Origin: Pseudaquidulcibacter sp964443435
GTDB taxonomy: Bacteria > Pseudomonadota > Alphaproteobacteria > Caulobacterales > Aquidulcibacteraceae
DNA length: 21,177 bases
Direction: 5' to 3'
Assembly (NCBI GenBank): GCA_964443435.1
Contig: CAYUCW010000037.1
Coordinates: 1 to 21,177, forward strand
Part shown: in pieces, positions 7,735 through 15,312 of the stretch
Numbering within the stretch: position 1 is the stretch's first letter
How the letters are laid out: every line of letters starts with the position of its first letter
The notes under the pieces: generated by a model
Databases searched by the model: none
Seen by the model: the letters and a program-made list of their open reading frames with translations, nothing else
Told to the model about the DNA's origin: nothing
Position numbers and translations under genes: made by a program

Positions 7735-7931
7735 GCTTCTGCAGGAAGTCTTCTGCGAGGTAAACCATTTACCATATCAGAACGAATGTCTGTACGGCCT
7801 GAACGCATAGCAGGAACGAAACCTTCGTCAACTAAGTCTACGCTTACATCATATCCGCGGTCGCGCCAATATTCTTGAATTTTAGTTTTAATACGACGAG
7901 CTCCATCGCTGGTGCAAAAATCACCTTCCAT
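7731..7931 (-). CDS. conserved small protein, 66 aa, function unknown
   Basis: I recognise the type as a small uncharacterised protein seen in alphaproteobacteria, but know no function. It reads MEGDFCTSDGARRIKTKIQE at the start, then a WRDRGYDVSVDLV segment and a conserved-looking GFVPAMRSGRTDIRSDMVNG block before a short arginine-rich tail. There is no signal peptide or membrane segment, so it should be cytoplasmic; the alternation of helix and strand suggests a small alpha/beta fold. The ATG at 7931 has AGAGG seven bases upstream. An in-frame TTG at 7946 would place that ribosome site inside the gene and is less likely. It converges on gph with a 4 bp overlap and appears to end at the hairpin within gph. 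The single cysteine (C6) is not part of an evident metal motif. Confidence 0.8.
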   Translation of the reverse strand: MEGDFCTSDGARRIKTKIQEYWRDRGYDVSVDLVDEGFVPAMRSGRTDIRSDMVNGLPRRRLPAEA

Positions 7932-8256
7932 AATTGCCTCTTTCAATAATCTATTAAATTAAAAATTTACAATTGGTTTCTTATCAGTAACCAGTTAAAC
8001 TTATGAAAAGTGCTTTACTGAAAACAAAATCAAAAAACAATACATAAAATAAAAATTAAAAATTTTATCTGATGTTTTAAAAAAAATTTTAAAAAGGGCT
8101 TGCAAAAATAAAATTCTACCAAACCTGCTAGTACGCAATTATTTTTCTTATAATTCGCCATTTTAAGCATATTTAAAGAAGAATATTTCATATTTTTCAC
8201 GCAAACGATTTACAAAACATAAAATGCCTCCAATTTCATGCTAACGTATAGCCTCT

Positions 8257-8318
8257 ATGCATTTTTGCATAACAAGATGATTGTTGCATTAAATGCTTTA
8301 TTTACTGAATTATGCAAC
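8257..8318. promoter_or_regulatory. cluster of TGCA-centred half-sites, possible regulator binding region
   Basis: Four TGCA cores occur in 62 bases: ATGCA-TTTT-TGCAT (8257-8270), then TGCATAACAA-gatga-TTGTTGCA (8266-8288, an imperfect dyad with one extra base in the left arm), and GAATTATGCAAC (8307-8318), which on the other strand reads GTTGCATAATTC. The shared word is GTTGCATWA. The cluster ends about 24 bp before a TATACT hexamer (8342-8347) that could be a -10. This fits an operator or activator region, but the regulator is unknown and AT-rich DNA produces such words readily. Confidence 0.35.
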
Positions 8319-8470
8319 TTTTTGTAATTATTAGATTATTCTATACTTTCCTAAATTAAAGAAGCTCTAGAATACATTACTAGCTTCATCTTAATGACAT
8401 TATTACAAACAAATGACATATTAAATATTTCAATTATAATTAATATCAAACTTTAGTTCACTTTGCCGCA

Positions 8471-8499
8471 TTGACAAATTTAGTTATGCGAACTAACGC
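8471..8499 (+). promoter_or_regulatory. possible promoter with overlapping dyad, immediately before the DUF2946 gene
   Basis: A perfect TTGACA (8471-8476) is followed by the dyad TTAGTT-atgcg-AACTAA (8480-8496), and at 17-base spacing by a poor -10, TAACGC (8494-8499). A transcript from this promoter would start at or within a base or two of the ATG at 8506, giving a leaderless mRNA; no ribosome site precedes that ATG. A further TTAGTTC half-site lies at 8453-8459. The dyad between -35 and -10 is where a repressor or a MerR-type activator would bind, but the -10 is too weak for a firm call. Confidence 0.4.
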
Positions 8500-8505
8500 A
8501 AATTT

Positions 8506-8919
8506 ATGAAACTTGCGAAAACTTCTTTAAATAGTTTTAAACTTGCGAATTTATTGTTCGCAATCGCAATATTTATTCGTGTAATTATCCCTCAAGGCTA
8601 TATGGCAAATAATAGCAATACTGATGGATTATTTCCCATTATACTTTGTACTGCTCAAGGCAATGTCGAAGCTTTTATAGATAATACTGGGCAAATTACA
8701 GAAAAATCAGATGCCCATAGCAATGAAAACCATAAAGATAAAAATCATTGTTCATTCGCTGGATCTTTAAATAGCTTTTCTTACACTCCAAATTTCAATT
8801 TAAGCATAAATGAAGGCTTAGATTTCGCTTATATTATAAAGCCAAAATTTGAAATTGGCATTGGCTATGGGCTTGCCGCCCCGCCCCCACCCTCAACGGG
8901 ACCACCTTTAAACGCATAA
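8506..8919 (+). CDS. DUF2946-type small envelope protein
   Basis: The 137-residue protein has one N-terminal hydrophobic helix (about 12-28) ending in RVIIPQGYM, then a non-cytoplasmic part with C48 in ILCTAQG, a histidine-containing stretch (H71, H76, H81), C82 in HCSFAG, and a proline-rich tail AAPPPPSTGPP. The order R-x3-P-x-GYM, C-x-x-x-G, H-C-x-F-A and terminal PPxxxGPP is what I recall for DUF2946, a family of unknown function often beside TonB receptors and copper proteins. The two Cys and three His could bind copper, which is inference. The ATG at 8506 has no Shine-Dalgarno sequence and may be leaderless. The TonB receptor follows after 62 bp containing two hairpins. Confidence 0.8.
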   Translation: MKLAKTSLNSFKLANLLFAIAIFIRVIIPQGYMANNSNTDGLFPIILCTAQGNVEAFIDNTGQITEKSDAHSNENHKDKNHCSFAGSLNSFSYTPNFNLSINEGLDFAYIIKPKFEIGIGYGLAAPPPPSTGPPLNA

Positions 8920-8932
8920 TAAAAACTAAGCC

Positions 8933-8962
8933 GCCATTTATGGCATATGCGCATTTGCGCGT
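8933..8962 (+). repeat. two tandem small hairpins between the DUF2946 and receptor genes
   Basis: GCCATTTATGGC (8933-8944) folds on itself, and two bases later ATGCGC-attt-GCGCGT (8947-8962) forms a six-pair stem with one G-U, followed by TTAATTATG. They begin 14 bases after the DUF2946 stop and end 20 bases before the receptor ATG, which has only a weak ribosome site (GTGAA). They could be a partial terminator, a processing or stability element, or a translational control for the receptor. Confidence 0.4.
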
Positions 8963-8981
8963 TTAATTATGTGAATTTAAA

Positions 8982-11258
8982 ATGAGAAAATTATTATTAT
9001 CAAGTATCGCTTTAAGCGTATTATTACCAAACTTTGTTTTTGCTGAAGACGCAACAGCTGAAAAAATAGACAATTCCTCTGAAACCGTTATTGTTATCGG
9101 TCAAAGAGAAACACCAATTACGGTCAAACCGCGAGGTCTTGCGGTTTCACTAAATAAAGAAGACTTTGAAGCAATTAATGCTATTAATGTCGAAGATTTA
9201 ATGAAATATGCACCAAACTTTTATGTTCGTAAGCGCTTTGCCGGCGATGATAATGCGGTTGTAGCCCTTAGAGGTGCAAACACAACCCAATCGGCACGCG
9301 TTATAGTAATGGTAGATGGATTTTTAGTTTCTAACTTCTTAGGAAACACATTTTCAACTCCGCCAAAATGGAATGTTGTAGGACCAAGTGAAGTTAGACA
9401 ATTTGATATTGTTTATGGACCATATTCTGCACGATATGGCGGCAATTCTATGGGGGGTATTGTTTCAGTAACCACCCAAGAACCAAAGAAAAATTCTGGT
9501 TATCTTGCCGCCCAATATACAGCACACCCATTCAAGGAATATGGGAATGATGCAACTTATACAGGTTATAATATTGAAGGTGGCGCAAATTGGAAACAAA
9601 AAGACGGCCCTTTAAGCGCACGCTTTAGTTTCCGCCATTTCGATAGCGTGGGACAGCCTATGACATATAGTGCTTTATCAAGCACTACAGGCACCGGGAC
9701 AAGCGTGACAGGTGTATATAATGATCCAAGATTAACTAGCCCGCTTGTATTCGGCTCTGCTTCACCTGGTTATGTAGTACAAGATCAGGTTCGTGGAAGA
9801 ATTGGCATAGAGCTTGGCGGTGATTGGAAATTTGACTTATTGGCTCTTGGATGGCGTACAGAGCAAAAACAAGAAAAACCAGAATCATTCTTAAGAGATG
9901 CTTCAGGAAATATTATTGGCAATGGCAGAGTTGTATATAATGGCAAAACCTATAATGCCAATGGTCTTGTATTTTCAAACTTTAACCGCGATGAATATTT
10001 AATCGGTGGTAAATTGCAAGGCACGTTTAAAGGTTGGCAAACCCGCACTAATTTATCGCGCTATATAATTCCGGTTTGGGAATCACGTAGCTCGACTAAT
10101 TATGCGACGGGTAGTGCAAATGGCGCGGGCACATTAACGCAAACTGATAATCCATCATGGTGGGCATTAGATAATAATTTTGAACAAGTTTTCGGTAAGC
10201 ACAAAATCGCAATTGGATTTAATACAAACTTATATGAAACTTATCAAAATAATTATTCGGTTGCTAATTGGCGCTCAGAAAATGGTAAAACATTCACTAC
10301 AGCTTCTGGCGGTAAAACCAATGTTTGGGGTATTTATGCCGAAGATGAAATCAAACTAAATGAAGATACTATACTTACGCTAGGTGCAAGATTTGATGAA
10401 TGGAATGCCAAAGATGGCGTTTTATCAACAATTGTTAATGGCAATAGAATTGATAGGCATTTCATAGAAAGAAATGAAACTTCTTTTAGTCCAAAAGCTT
10501 CAATCCAAGCTTATGTAACTGAAAATTGGCTTGTACAATTATCAGTTGGAAGCGCAGTAAGGTTCCCGACAGTTGGTGAATTATATGGCGCAAAATTTAA
10601 AGATAATATTGGAACCATTGATAATGCAAGTTTTGATCCGTTTATAAAACCTGAGAAATCAACCGATATAAGCCTTCTCGCACGCAGTAATTTTGGACCA
10701 TTCAGAGTAACATCAAGCTTCTTCTTCCAAGACATTAAGGATGCTATCGTAAGCTTTGCGGCGACAACCCCGAATGAAGCAGGCGTCTTAGTTTCAGGTT
10801 ATCAAAACATTGATTATGTAACACAATATGGCGCAGAAATAATAGCTGACGCAAAAGACTTTATAATTGACGGTCTTGATGTTGATTTTTCGGTCACAAG
10901 AATGGAAGCACGAACAATTCGTAATACGGCTAATCCATTAGCGGAAAACGTAATGCTTCCAAGAATCCCTAAATGGCGTGCAAATGGTAATATCAGGTAT
11001 AAAATATCGCCTAGCTTAAAAGCCAATCTTGGATGGCGCTATGCAGATAGACCAAATTCTGATTTATTTGGCTTAGTGCGTGGTGATGCTTATGGCTATC
11101 AAACTGAGTATTTTTATATTGATACCAGAATTACTTGGGATATTAATAAAAACGTTAAGTGGGGCTTTGGTATTGATAATATTAATAATGATCATGGCTA
11201 TGTTTCGCACCCAATGCCGCGCACAACCTATGTAACCGATATTAAATATACGTGGTAA
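8982..11258 (+). CDS. TonB-dependent outer membrane receptor, putative copper or metal-complex uptake
   Basis: A 758-residue outer membrane transporter. The signal peptide ends near residue 21 (VFA/ED), a TonB box ETVIVIG lies at 34-40, and a plug domain follows with VALRGANTTQSARVIVMVDG and YGPYSARYGGNSMGGIVSV. The rest is the 22-strand barrel rich in aromatic and glycine residues, ending in an aromatic-terminated strand (final Trp) for barrel insertion. The substrate cannot be read from the sequence: context with DUF2946, PepSY and PCuAC genes argues for copper. However, the protein has no cysteine at all, so it lacks the Cys/Met and His/Met sites described for the copper receptor OprC. An iron-siderophore or metallophore role remains possible. 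The PepSY gene follows after 2 bp. The ATG lacks a strong ribosome site. Confidence 0.92.
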   Translation: MRKLLLSSIALSVLLPNFVFAEDATAEKIDNSSETVIVIGQRETPITVKPRGLAVSLNKEDFEAINAINVEDLMKYAPNFYVRKRFAGDDNAVVALRGANTTQSARVIVMVDGFLVSNFLGNTFSTPPKWNVVGPSEVRQFDIVYGPYSARYGGNSMGGIVSVTTQEPKKNSGYLAAQYTAHPFKEYGNDATYTGYNIEGGANWKQKDGPLSARFSFRHFDSVGQPMTYSALSSTTGTGTSVTGVYNDPRLTSPLVFGSASPGYVVQDQVRGRIGIELGGDWKFDLLALGWRTEQKQEKPESFLRDASGNIIGNGRVVYNGKTYNANGLVFSNFNRDEYLIGGKLQGTFKGWQTRTNLSRYIIPVWESRSSTNYATGSANGAGTLTQTDNPSWWALDNNFEQVFGKHKIAIGFNTNLYETYQNNYSVANWRSENGKTFTTASGGKTNVWGIYAEDEIKLNEDTILTLGARFDEWNAKDGVLSTIVNGNRIDRHFIERNETSFSPKASIQAYVTENWLVQLSVGSAVRFPTVGELYGAKFKDNIGTIDNASFDPFIKPEKSTDISLLARSNFGPFRVTSSFFFQDIKDAIVSFAATTPNEAGVLVSGYQNIDYVTQYGAEIIADAKDFIIDGLDVDFSVTRMEARTIRNTANPLAENVMLPRIPKWRANGNIRYKISPSLKANLGWRYADRPNSDLFGLVRGDAYGYQTEYFYIDTRITWDINKNVKWGFGIDNINNDHGYVSHPMPRTTYVTDIKYTW

Positions 11259-11260
11259 AT

Positions 11261-12544
11261 ATGGAAACTGGAAAACTATATAGACGAATTTGGCGCTGGC
11301 ATTTTTATGCCGGCCTCATCGTTATACCATTTATTATAATTTTATCGATTACTGGCGCGATTTATTTATTTAAACCACAAATCGAACATAGCATTCAGCA
11401 GAGCTTTAAAATCTCTGCTGAGGCAGCCCCAAAATTAGTAAGCCAACAAGTAAATTCGGCATTAAAAGCTGTACCTAAATCAAAGCTAAGAAGCTATCAA
11501 TTACCTGCGACACAAAACCTTCCCGCTATAGTGAGCTTATTTAAGGATGGCAAAGAAATATTGGTTTATGTAAATCCATATAGCTTAGAAGTTCTAAAAA
11601 TTGCACCAAAAGAAAATAAACTCAATGAAATAGTAAAAAATATTCATGGTGAATTATTAATGGGTAAAAACGGAAGTTATATTGTTGAAATTGCCGCATC
11701 TTGGGCAATTGTAATGATTATAACTGGCCTTTATTTATGGTGGCCACGCAATGCCAAAAATTTGGGCGGTATTTTATATCCTCGCAAAGGAAAATTTGTA
11801 AAAGACTTACATGCCGTTACGGGTTTCTGGTTTAGCTTTTTTGCATTATTCTTATTGCTTACTGGGCTACCTTGGACCGAGGTTTGGGGCGATGGATTTA
11901 AAGAAGTTCGTAAAATTACCCATACAGAGGCCAAAAGCCCTCAATGGACTATGTCACGACAAGAAGAAAATAAAGAACTTCATGATGAAATGATGCATGA
12001 TACACCTTATTATCTTGCCAATATTGATGATATTGCAGGCTTTGCATATTCAAAAAACATGGCATATCCAACAATTATTATGCCACCTAATGCGAAATCT
12101 AAGAATTGGAAAATTAAATCGGATGCGCAAAATCGTATGCTTCGTGAAGAATTCGAATATGACGCTATGATGGGTAGTGAGCTTAATCACACAAGCTTCA
12201 AAGATAGACATATAATTGATAAAACAATCGGTGTTGGCATTTCAATACATGAAGGGCAATTATTTGGTGTATTAAACCAAATACTTGGGCTTTTAACAGC
12301 TTTAGGGCTTATTACCTTATCGGTTACATCAATTATTATGTGGCAAAAACGTGCACCTAAAAATGTGCTTGGTGCGCCGCCATTTGTTGAATCTAAATTA
12401 TCCAAAACTTTAATAGTAATTATTATTGGTATGGGTATGTTTCTACCATTACTTGGGGCAACTATTATATTCATTGCCCTTTTAGACCAATTAATATTCA
12501 GAAGCGTAAAACCTATTCGCCAGTATCTTGGCTTAAAACCATAA
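11261..12544 (+). CDS. PepSY-associated transmembrane protein (PiuB-like)
   Basis: This 427-residue inner membrane protein has about five hydrophobic segments (near 15-37, 140-161, 183-205, 334-360, 383-410). It begins with the family's WRWHFYAGLIVIPF helix, keeps a HGELLMG motif (H129), LHAVTGFWFSFFALFLLLTG, and a late HEGQLFG (H330). Family members sit with TonB receptors, and some, such as FpvG, help reduce ferrisiderophores in the periplasm. Here neighbours suggest a copper role, perhaps as a periplasmic reductase or release factor; this is inference. A His/Met-rich stretch, HDEMMHD (about 241-247), lies in the large periplasmic loop and could bind copper. I chose ATG 11261, two bases after the receptor stop, over an in-frame GTG at 11252 that overlaps the receptor gene. 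Confidence 0.88.
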   Translation: METGKLYRRIWRWHFYAGLIVIPFIIILSITGAIYLFKPQIEHSIQQSFKISAEAAPKLVSQQVNSALKAVPKSKLRSYQLPATQNLPAIVSLFKDGKEILVYVNPYSLEVLKIAPKENKLNEIVKNIHGELLMGKNGSYIVEIAASWAIVMIITGLYLWWPRNAKNLGGILYPRKGKFVKDLHAVTGFWFSFFALFLLLTGLPWTEVWGDGFKEVRKITHTEAKSPQWTMSRQEENKELHDEMMHDTPYYLANIDDIAGFAYSKNMAYPTIIMPPNAKSKNWKIKSDAQNRMLREEFEYDAMMGSELNHTSFKDRHIIDKTIGVGISIHEGQLFGVLNQILGLLTALGLITLSVTSIIMWQKRAPKNVLGAPPFVESKLSKTLIVIIIGMGMFLPLLGATIIFIALLDQLIFRSVKPIRQYLGLKP

Positions 12545-12553
12545 GAGGTTATT

Positions 12554-13072
12554 ATGAAAAAAATTATTTCATTATTATTATTATCGCCATTCTTTTTAAG
12601 TGCTTGCGATGTCCCAAAGAAAACTGAAAGCCCTGTTGCTAATGCAACTAGCGAAGAAATTGCGATAAGTAATGCAAGAATTAGAGTTCCATCAAATGGT
12701 ATGAACGTAACTGCGGCTTATTTTAATGTTAAAAATAATTCAAATGAAGAATTAGATTTAGTTTCGGCTACATCAAGCTTTTCACCTAAAATTGAACTTC
12801 ATACTCATAATAAATCAGATGATGGTATGATGGAAATGCGCCAAATTGAACAAGTTACCATTCCAAAAGGGCAAGAAATTATTCTTAATCCAGGCGGACT
12901 TCATTTAATGGTATTTGATATAAATAAACCAATTAAAGAAGGCGATATAATTGATTTTGAAGCTGTGTTCAAAAATGGCAAATCAATTAAATTTAATGCA
13001 ACCGCGGTTTCTAATCCTGCTATGACAATGCCAGAAGATAAAAAATCCAATGGCGCAGGTCATAGTCATTAA
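12554..13072 (+). CDS. PCu(A)C-type copper chaperone lipoprotein
   Basis: PCuAC proteins bind Cu(I) in the periplasm and help load the CuA or CuB centre of cytochrome oxidases. The lipobox LSAC places the lipidated cysteine at C18. D19 follows, which in enteric bacteria would keep the lipoprotein in the inner membrane. The copper motif H(M)X10MX21HXM is met exactly by H83, M95, H117 and M119, with threonine in place of the optional first methionine. The surrounding PGGLHLMVF is also typical. M92 and M93, and the C-terminal MTM and HSH, add more possible ligands. The length of 172 is normal. AGAGG precedes the ATG and the PepSY stop is only 9 bp upstream, so it is the last gene of the operon. 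Its stop codon abuts the ftsA stop codon with no gap. It resembles PcuC-type proteins of other alphaproteobacteria. Confidence 0.94.
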   Translation: MKKIISLLLLSPFFLSACDVPKKTESPVANATSEEIAISNARIRVPSNGMNVTAAYFNVKNNSNEELDLVSATSSFSPKIELHTHNKSDDGMMEMRQIEQVTIPKGQEIILNPGGLHLMVFDINKPIKEGDIIDFEAVFKNGKSIKFNATAVSNPAMTMPEDKKSNGAGHSH

Positions 13073-14356
13073 TTACCAAAATAATTCTTTAAGCCAGCTA
13101 GCAGCCTTAAATACAGGGTTTTCTGGCTGGCCTTTAGTTGACATATTTGCATAATCAACTGGCTTTTTAATACCCCAACGCAATAGACCTGCGCATGAAG
13201 AGAATGCAGTACCTGAAACGGCATCAGCAAGCCCAGAATATCTTTGCGGCCTTCCAACTCTCACATGGCTTTCAAACACTCTTGCAGCTAGCTCTCTTAT
13301 GCCATTAAGCTGTGCGCCGCCGCCCGTAATTACAATTCTTCGCCCATAAACCGAATGCTCTATACCATTTGCAATAAGTCTATCACGTAAAAGCTCAAGG
13401 GTTTCTTCAACTCTTGGCCTTACAATTCCTGTTAATAAAGAGCGTGATTTTCTTTGATTTATTATCGAACCATCGGAAGCAAAACATGGAACATCTAATA
13501 ATTGCTCATCATCATTAAGGTTTGCAATTGCGCTTCCGTGAACAATTTTCAAATGCTCAGCAGCTTTAATTGTTGTTTCAAAACAATGCGCAATATCTTG
13601 GGTAATATGATCTGATCCAATTGGAACAGCATCAACATGCGCAAGATTTCCATTTTGGAAAAGTGCCGCCGTTGTTGAACGTGCCCCAATTTCAATTAAT
13701 AAAGCACCATTATCTAATTCATCCTCTGCCAAGGCAGCAAGCGCCGAAGAATAAGGCGCGGCAACCGCACAAGCAATATTACGATTAGTGCGCTCTACAC
13801 ATAATAAAAGATTATTCCAATTAGTAAGTGGAATAGTTACCAAAGTAACCATGACTTCAAGTTTTCTTCCAATCATGCCAATTGGATTGCCAACAACTTG
13901 CCCATCTAATTTGAAATATAAAGGTGCATTATGCAATAAATAGCGACCATCATGGCGGGTCTGTGACATTGCATTTGCAACAACTCTACGGCATTCTTTA
14001 TCGCCAATTGTGCTTACTGGAAAGCTTATTTCACCCTTTACTCTTTCAGTTTTTAAGCCAAAACCAGAAACCGATAAAATAACTTCTGAAACCGCAACAT
14101 TCGCCATACCCTCTGCATGCTCAATAGCCGCAGAAATAGCCGCCGTAGCCGCTTGCAAATCAACTATAAGTCCATTTTTAACACCACGAGAAGTTTGCGT
14201 ACCAATACCTGCAACGCGAAGTGGCCCCATTTCTTGAGAGGCTCTAGCAATAAAGCAAGTAGTTTTAGATGCCCCAATATCAAGAGCCGCAATATAAGGC
14301 GACAATTGTAATGGTTCACGGTTACTAACTCTTAGGCGTTGTTCCAAAGACGACAT
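13073..14356 (-). CDS. ftsA: cell division protein FtsA
   Basis: FtsA is an actin-like ATPase that tethers FtsZ to the inner membrane at the division site. The phosphate-1 motif ALDIGASKTTCF (about 24-35), phosphate-2 LLIEIGARSTTAAL and adenosine motif ITGGGAQLNGI are visible, with the FtsA-specific 1C subdomain after residue 90. The C-terminus ends in FKAASWLKELFW, an amphipathic membrane-targeting helix, so the 427-residue protein is complete. AAGGA precedes the ATG, 14 bp after ftsQ. What is odd is downstream: instead of ftsZ there is the convergent copper chaperone gene, whose stop touches this one. ftsZ must be elsewhere in the genome. Confidence 0.96.
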   Translation of the reverse strand: MSSLEQRLRVSNREPLQLSPYIAALDIGASKTTCFIARASQEMGPLRVAGIGTQTSRGVKNGLIVDLQAATAAISAAIEHAEGMANVAVSEVILSVSGFGLKTERVKGEISFPVSTIGDKECRRVVANAMSQTRHDGRYLLHNAPLYFKLDGQVVGNPIGMIGRKLEVMVTLVTIPLTNWNNLLLCVERTNRNIACAVAAPYSSALAALAEDELDNGALLIEIGARSTTAALFQNGNLAHVDAVPIGSDHITQDIAHCFETTIKAAEHLKIVHGSAIANLNDDEQLLDVPCFASDGSIINQRKSRSLLTGIVRPRVEETLELLRDRLIANGIEHSVYGRRIVITGGGAQLNGIRELAARVFESHVRVGRPQRYSGLADAVSGTAFSSCAGLLRWGIKKPVDYANMSTKGQPENPVFKAASWLKELFW

Positions 14357-14370
14357 TTTCTTCCTTAGCG

Positions 14371-15312
14371 TTATACGCTTTGTGTATTTGACAAAGCTCG
14401 TTCTGCGCTAGGTCTAATTATTATTTGCTCAGGTATTCTTACATCTAAGCGTGCAAATTTTCTGTCTAATATTCTGTATTTAGAGTGTAAATCTTCAATT
14501 TTAACTAAAGCATTTTCCACATTATATTCAGGTAGAGCGACAATTGCTCCAGATCTTAGTTTAATATCCCATCTTCTTTGAGAAACATAAACTAAAGCAT
14601 GAGTTTTACCTGCAATAGTTTGGTGCTTTGACATAATTTCAATCATGCTTGGCGCAGCTTTTGCCGCGTTTTCACCAATCACCAAAGGCAAACCTTTTAC
14701 TTTTTGCGGGTCAGCAGGTCCAAGACTTTTGCCATTATTATCTATAAATTCAAGATTACCATTTTCTTGCCAAACCGCAGAAGCGGCACGCGGAACAACT
14801 ATAATCTGCAAACTATTAGGCCAAAGTCTTCTTACAATTACATCTTCAACCCAATTAAGAACCATTATGCGGTCCCTAATTTCTTGCGGATCAACATTAA
14901 ATAAAACTTCGGTGATAGGAATTCCCGCAATTGCTTCAACTTCTGCTTTTTGCGCATTTGAGATAGGACGAGATTCCGCACTAATAATTTCAAGGTCTTT
15001 AATTGTAAAACCTGCAAATCTAGCAGTTTTTACACTAGCGGAATTAATGCCATTTTTAACATCTTCAACAATTCCAAACGCGCTTGCAATTATTAAGAAA
15101 ATTCCAGCCAATATTGAGATTGATGCGACCTGCAACACTTTCCTTGAAACACTATCATATTGCGCTTCACGAAGTCTTGCATGCGCCCAAGCGCCAAGCT
15201 TCATTGACCAACCTGGATTTGCTTTTCTTCTAGTTGCCGGGGCACGTCTTTGTGTCCTCCTTGGTTGAGCTTGCTTATAGTTATTTCTTCCGCTTTTTCT
15301 TACTGTGGACAT
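14371..15312 (-). CDS. ftsQ: cell division protein FtsQ
   Basis: FtsQ is a bitopic divisome protein that links early and late division proteins. The 313-residue chain has a long, strongly basic cytoplasmic N-terminus (RRTQRRAPATRRK), one membrane helix (about 60-83), a POTRA domain (about 101-173, with GIPITEVLFNVDPQEI and WVEDVIVRRLWPNSLQI) and a C-terminal beta domain. The ATG at 15312 is preceded by GGAGG, which lies inside the end of ddl; the two genes overlap by 13 bp. An in-frame start seven codons earlier would bury that ribosome site, so I rejected it. The long basic tail is common in alphaproteobacterial FtsQ. It is followed by ftsA after 14 bp. Confidence 0.94.
   Translation of the reverse strand: MSTVRKSGRNNYKQAQPRRTQRRAPATRRKANPGWSMKLGAWAHARLREAQYDSVSRKVLQVASISILAGIFLIIASAFGIVEDVKNGINSASVKTARFAGFTIKDLEIISAESRPISNAQKAEVEAIAGIPITEVLFNVDPQEIRDRIMVLNWVEDVIVRRLWPNSLQIIVVPRAASAVWQENGNLEFIDNNGKSLGPADPQKVKGLPLVIGENAAKAAPSMIEIMSKHQTIAGKTHALVYVSQRRWDIKLRSGAIVALPEYNVENALVKIEDLHSKYRILDRKFARLDVRIPEQIIIRPSAERALSNTQSV

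Larger units (their letters stand above)
7932..8505. other. 574-bp AT-rich non-coding region upstream of the copper-type operon
   Basis: No frame on either strand carries a credible gene; stops are frequent and runs of A and T dominate. The left part should hold the promoter of the 66-residue gene, but I find no clear one. It contains a weak dyad ATTGGTT/ACCAGTT at about 7972-7995. The middle (about 8040-8220) is almost pure A/T with no obvious structure. The right third holds repeated TGCA half-sites (8257-8318), a TATACT hexamer at 8342-8347, and a TTGACA with an adjacent dyad at 8471-8496, each described separately. It is the longest gap in the window and could also hold an unannotated small RNA. 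Confidence 0.6.

Noticed and set aside
8100..8128. TTGCAA within GGGCTTGCAAA, similar to the sequence before tRNA-Thr, as a promoter of a hidden small RNA
   Set aside because: No -10-like hexamer at suitable spacing and no terminator downstream; the likeness is limited to nine bases.
8163..8177. TTAA-N6-TTAA and other TTAA pairs as CtrA binding sites
   Set aside because: The CtrA motif needs seven bases between the TTAA halves; those checked have five, six or eight, and TTAA is common in this AT-rich DNA.
13092..13134. GCCAGC/GCTGGC inverted repeat just after the PCuAC stop
   Set aside because: The loop is about 27 bases and no T-tract follows on the plus strand. On the minus strand it lies before the ftsA stop, so it is not a credible terminator for either gene.
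14645..15268. A 207-codon open frame on the plus strand opposite ftsQ
   Set aside because: It is the antisense shadow of a well-supported ftsQ; its composition mirrors ftsQ codons and it shows no family features.
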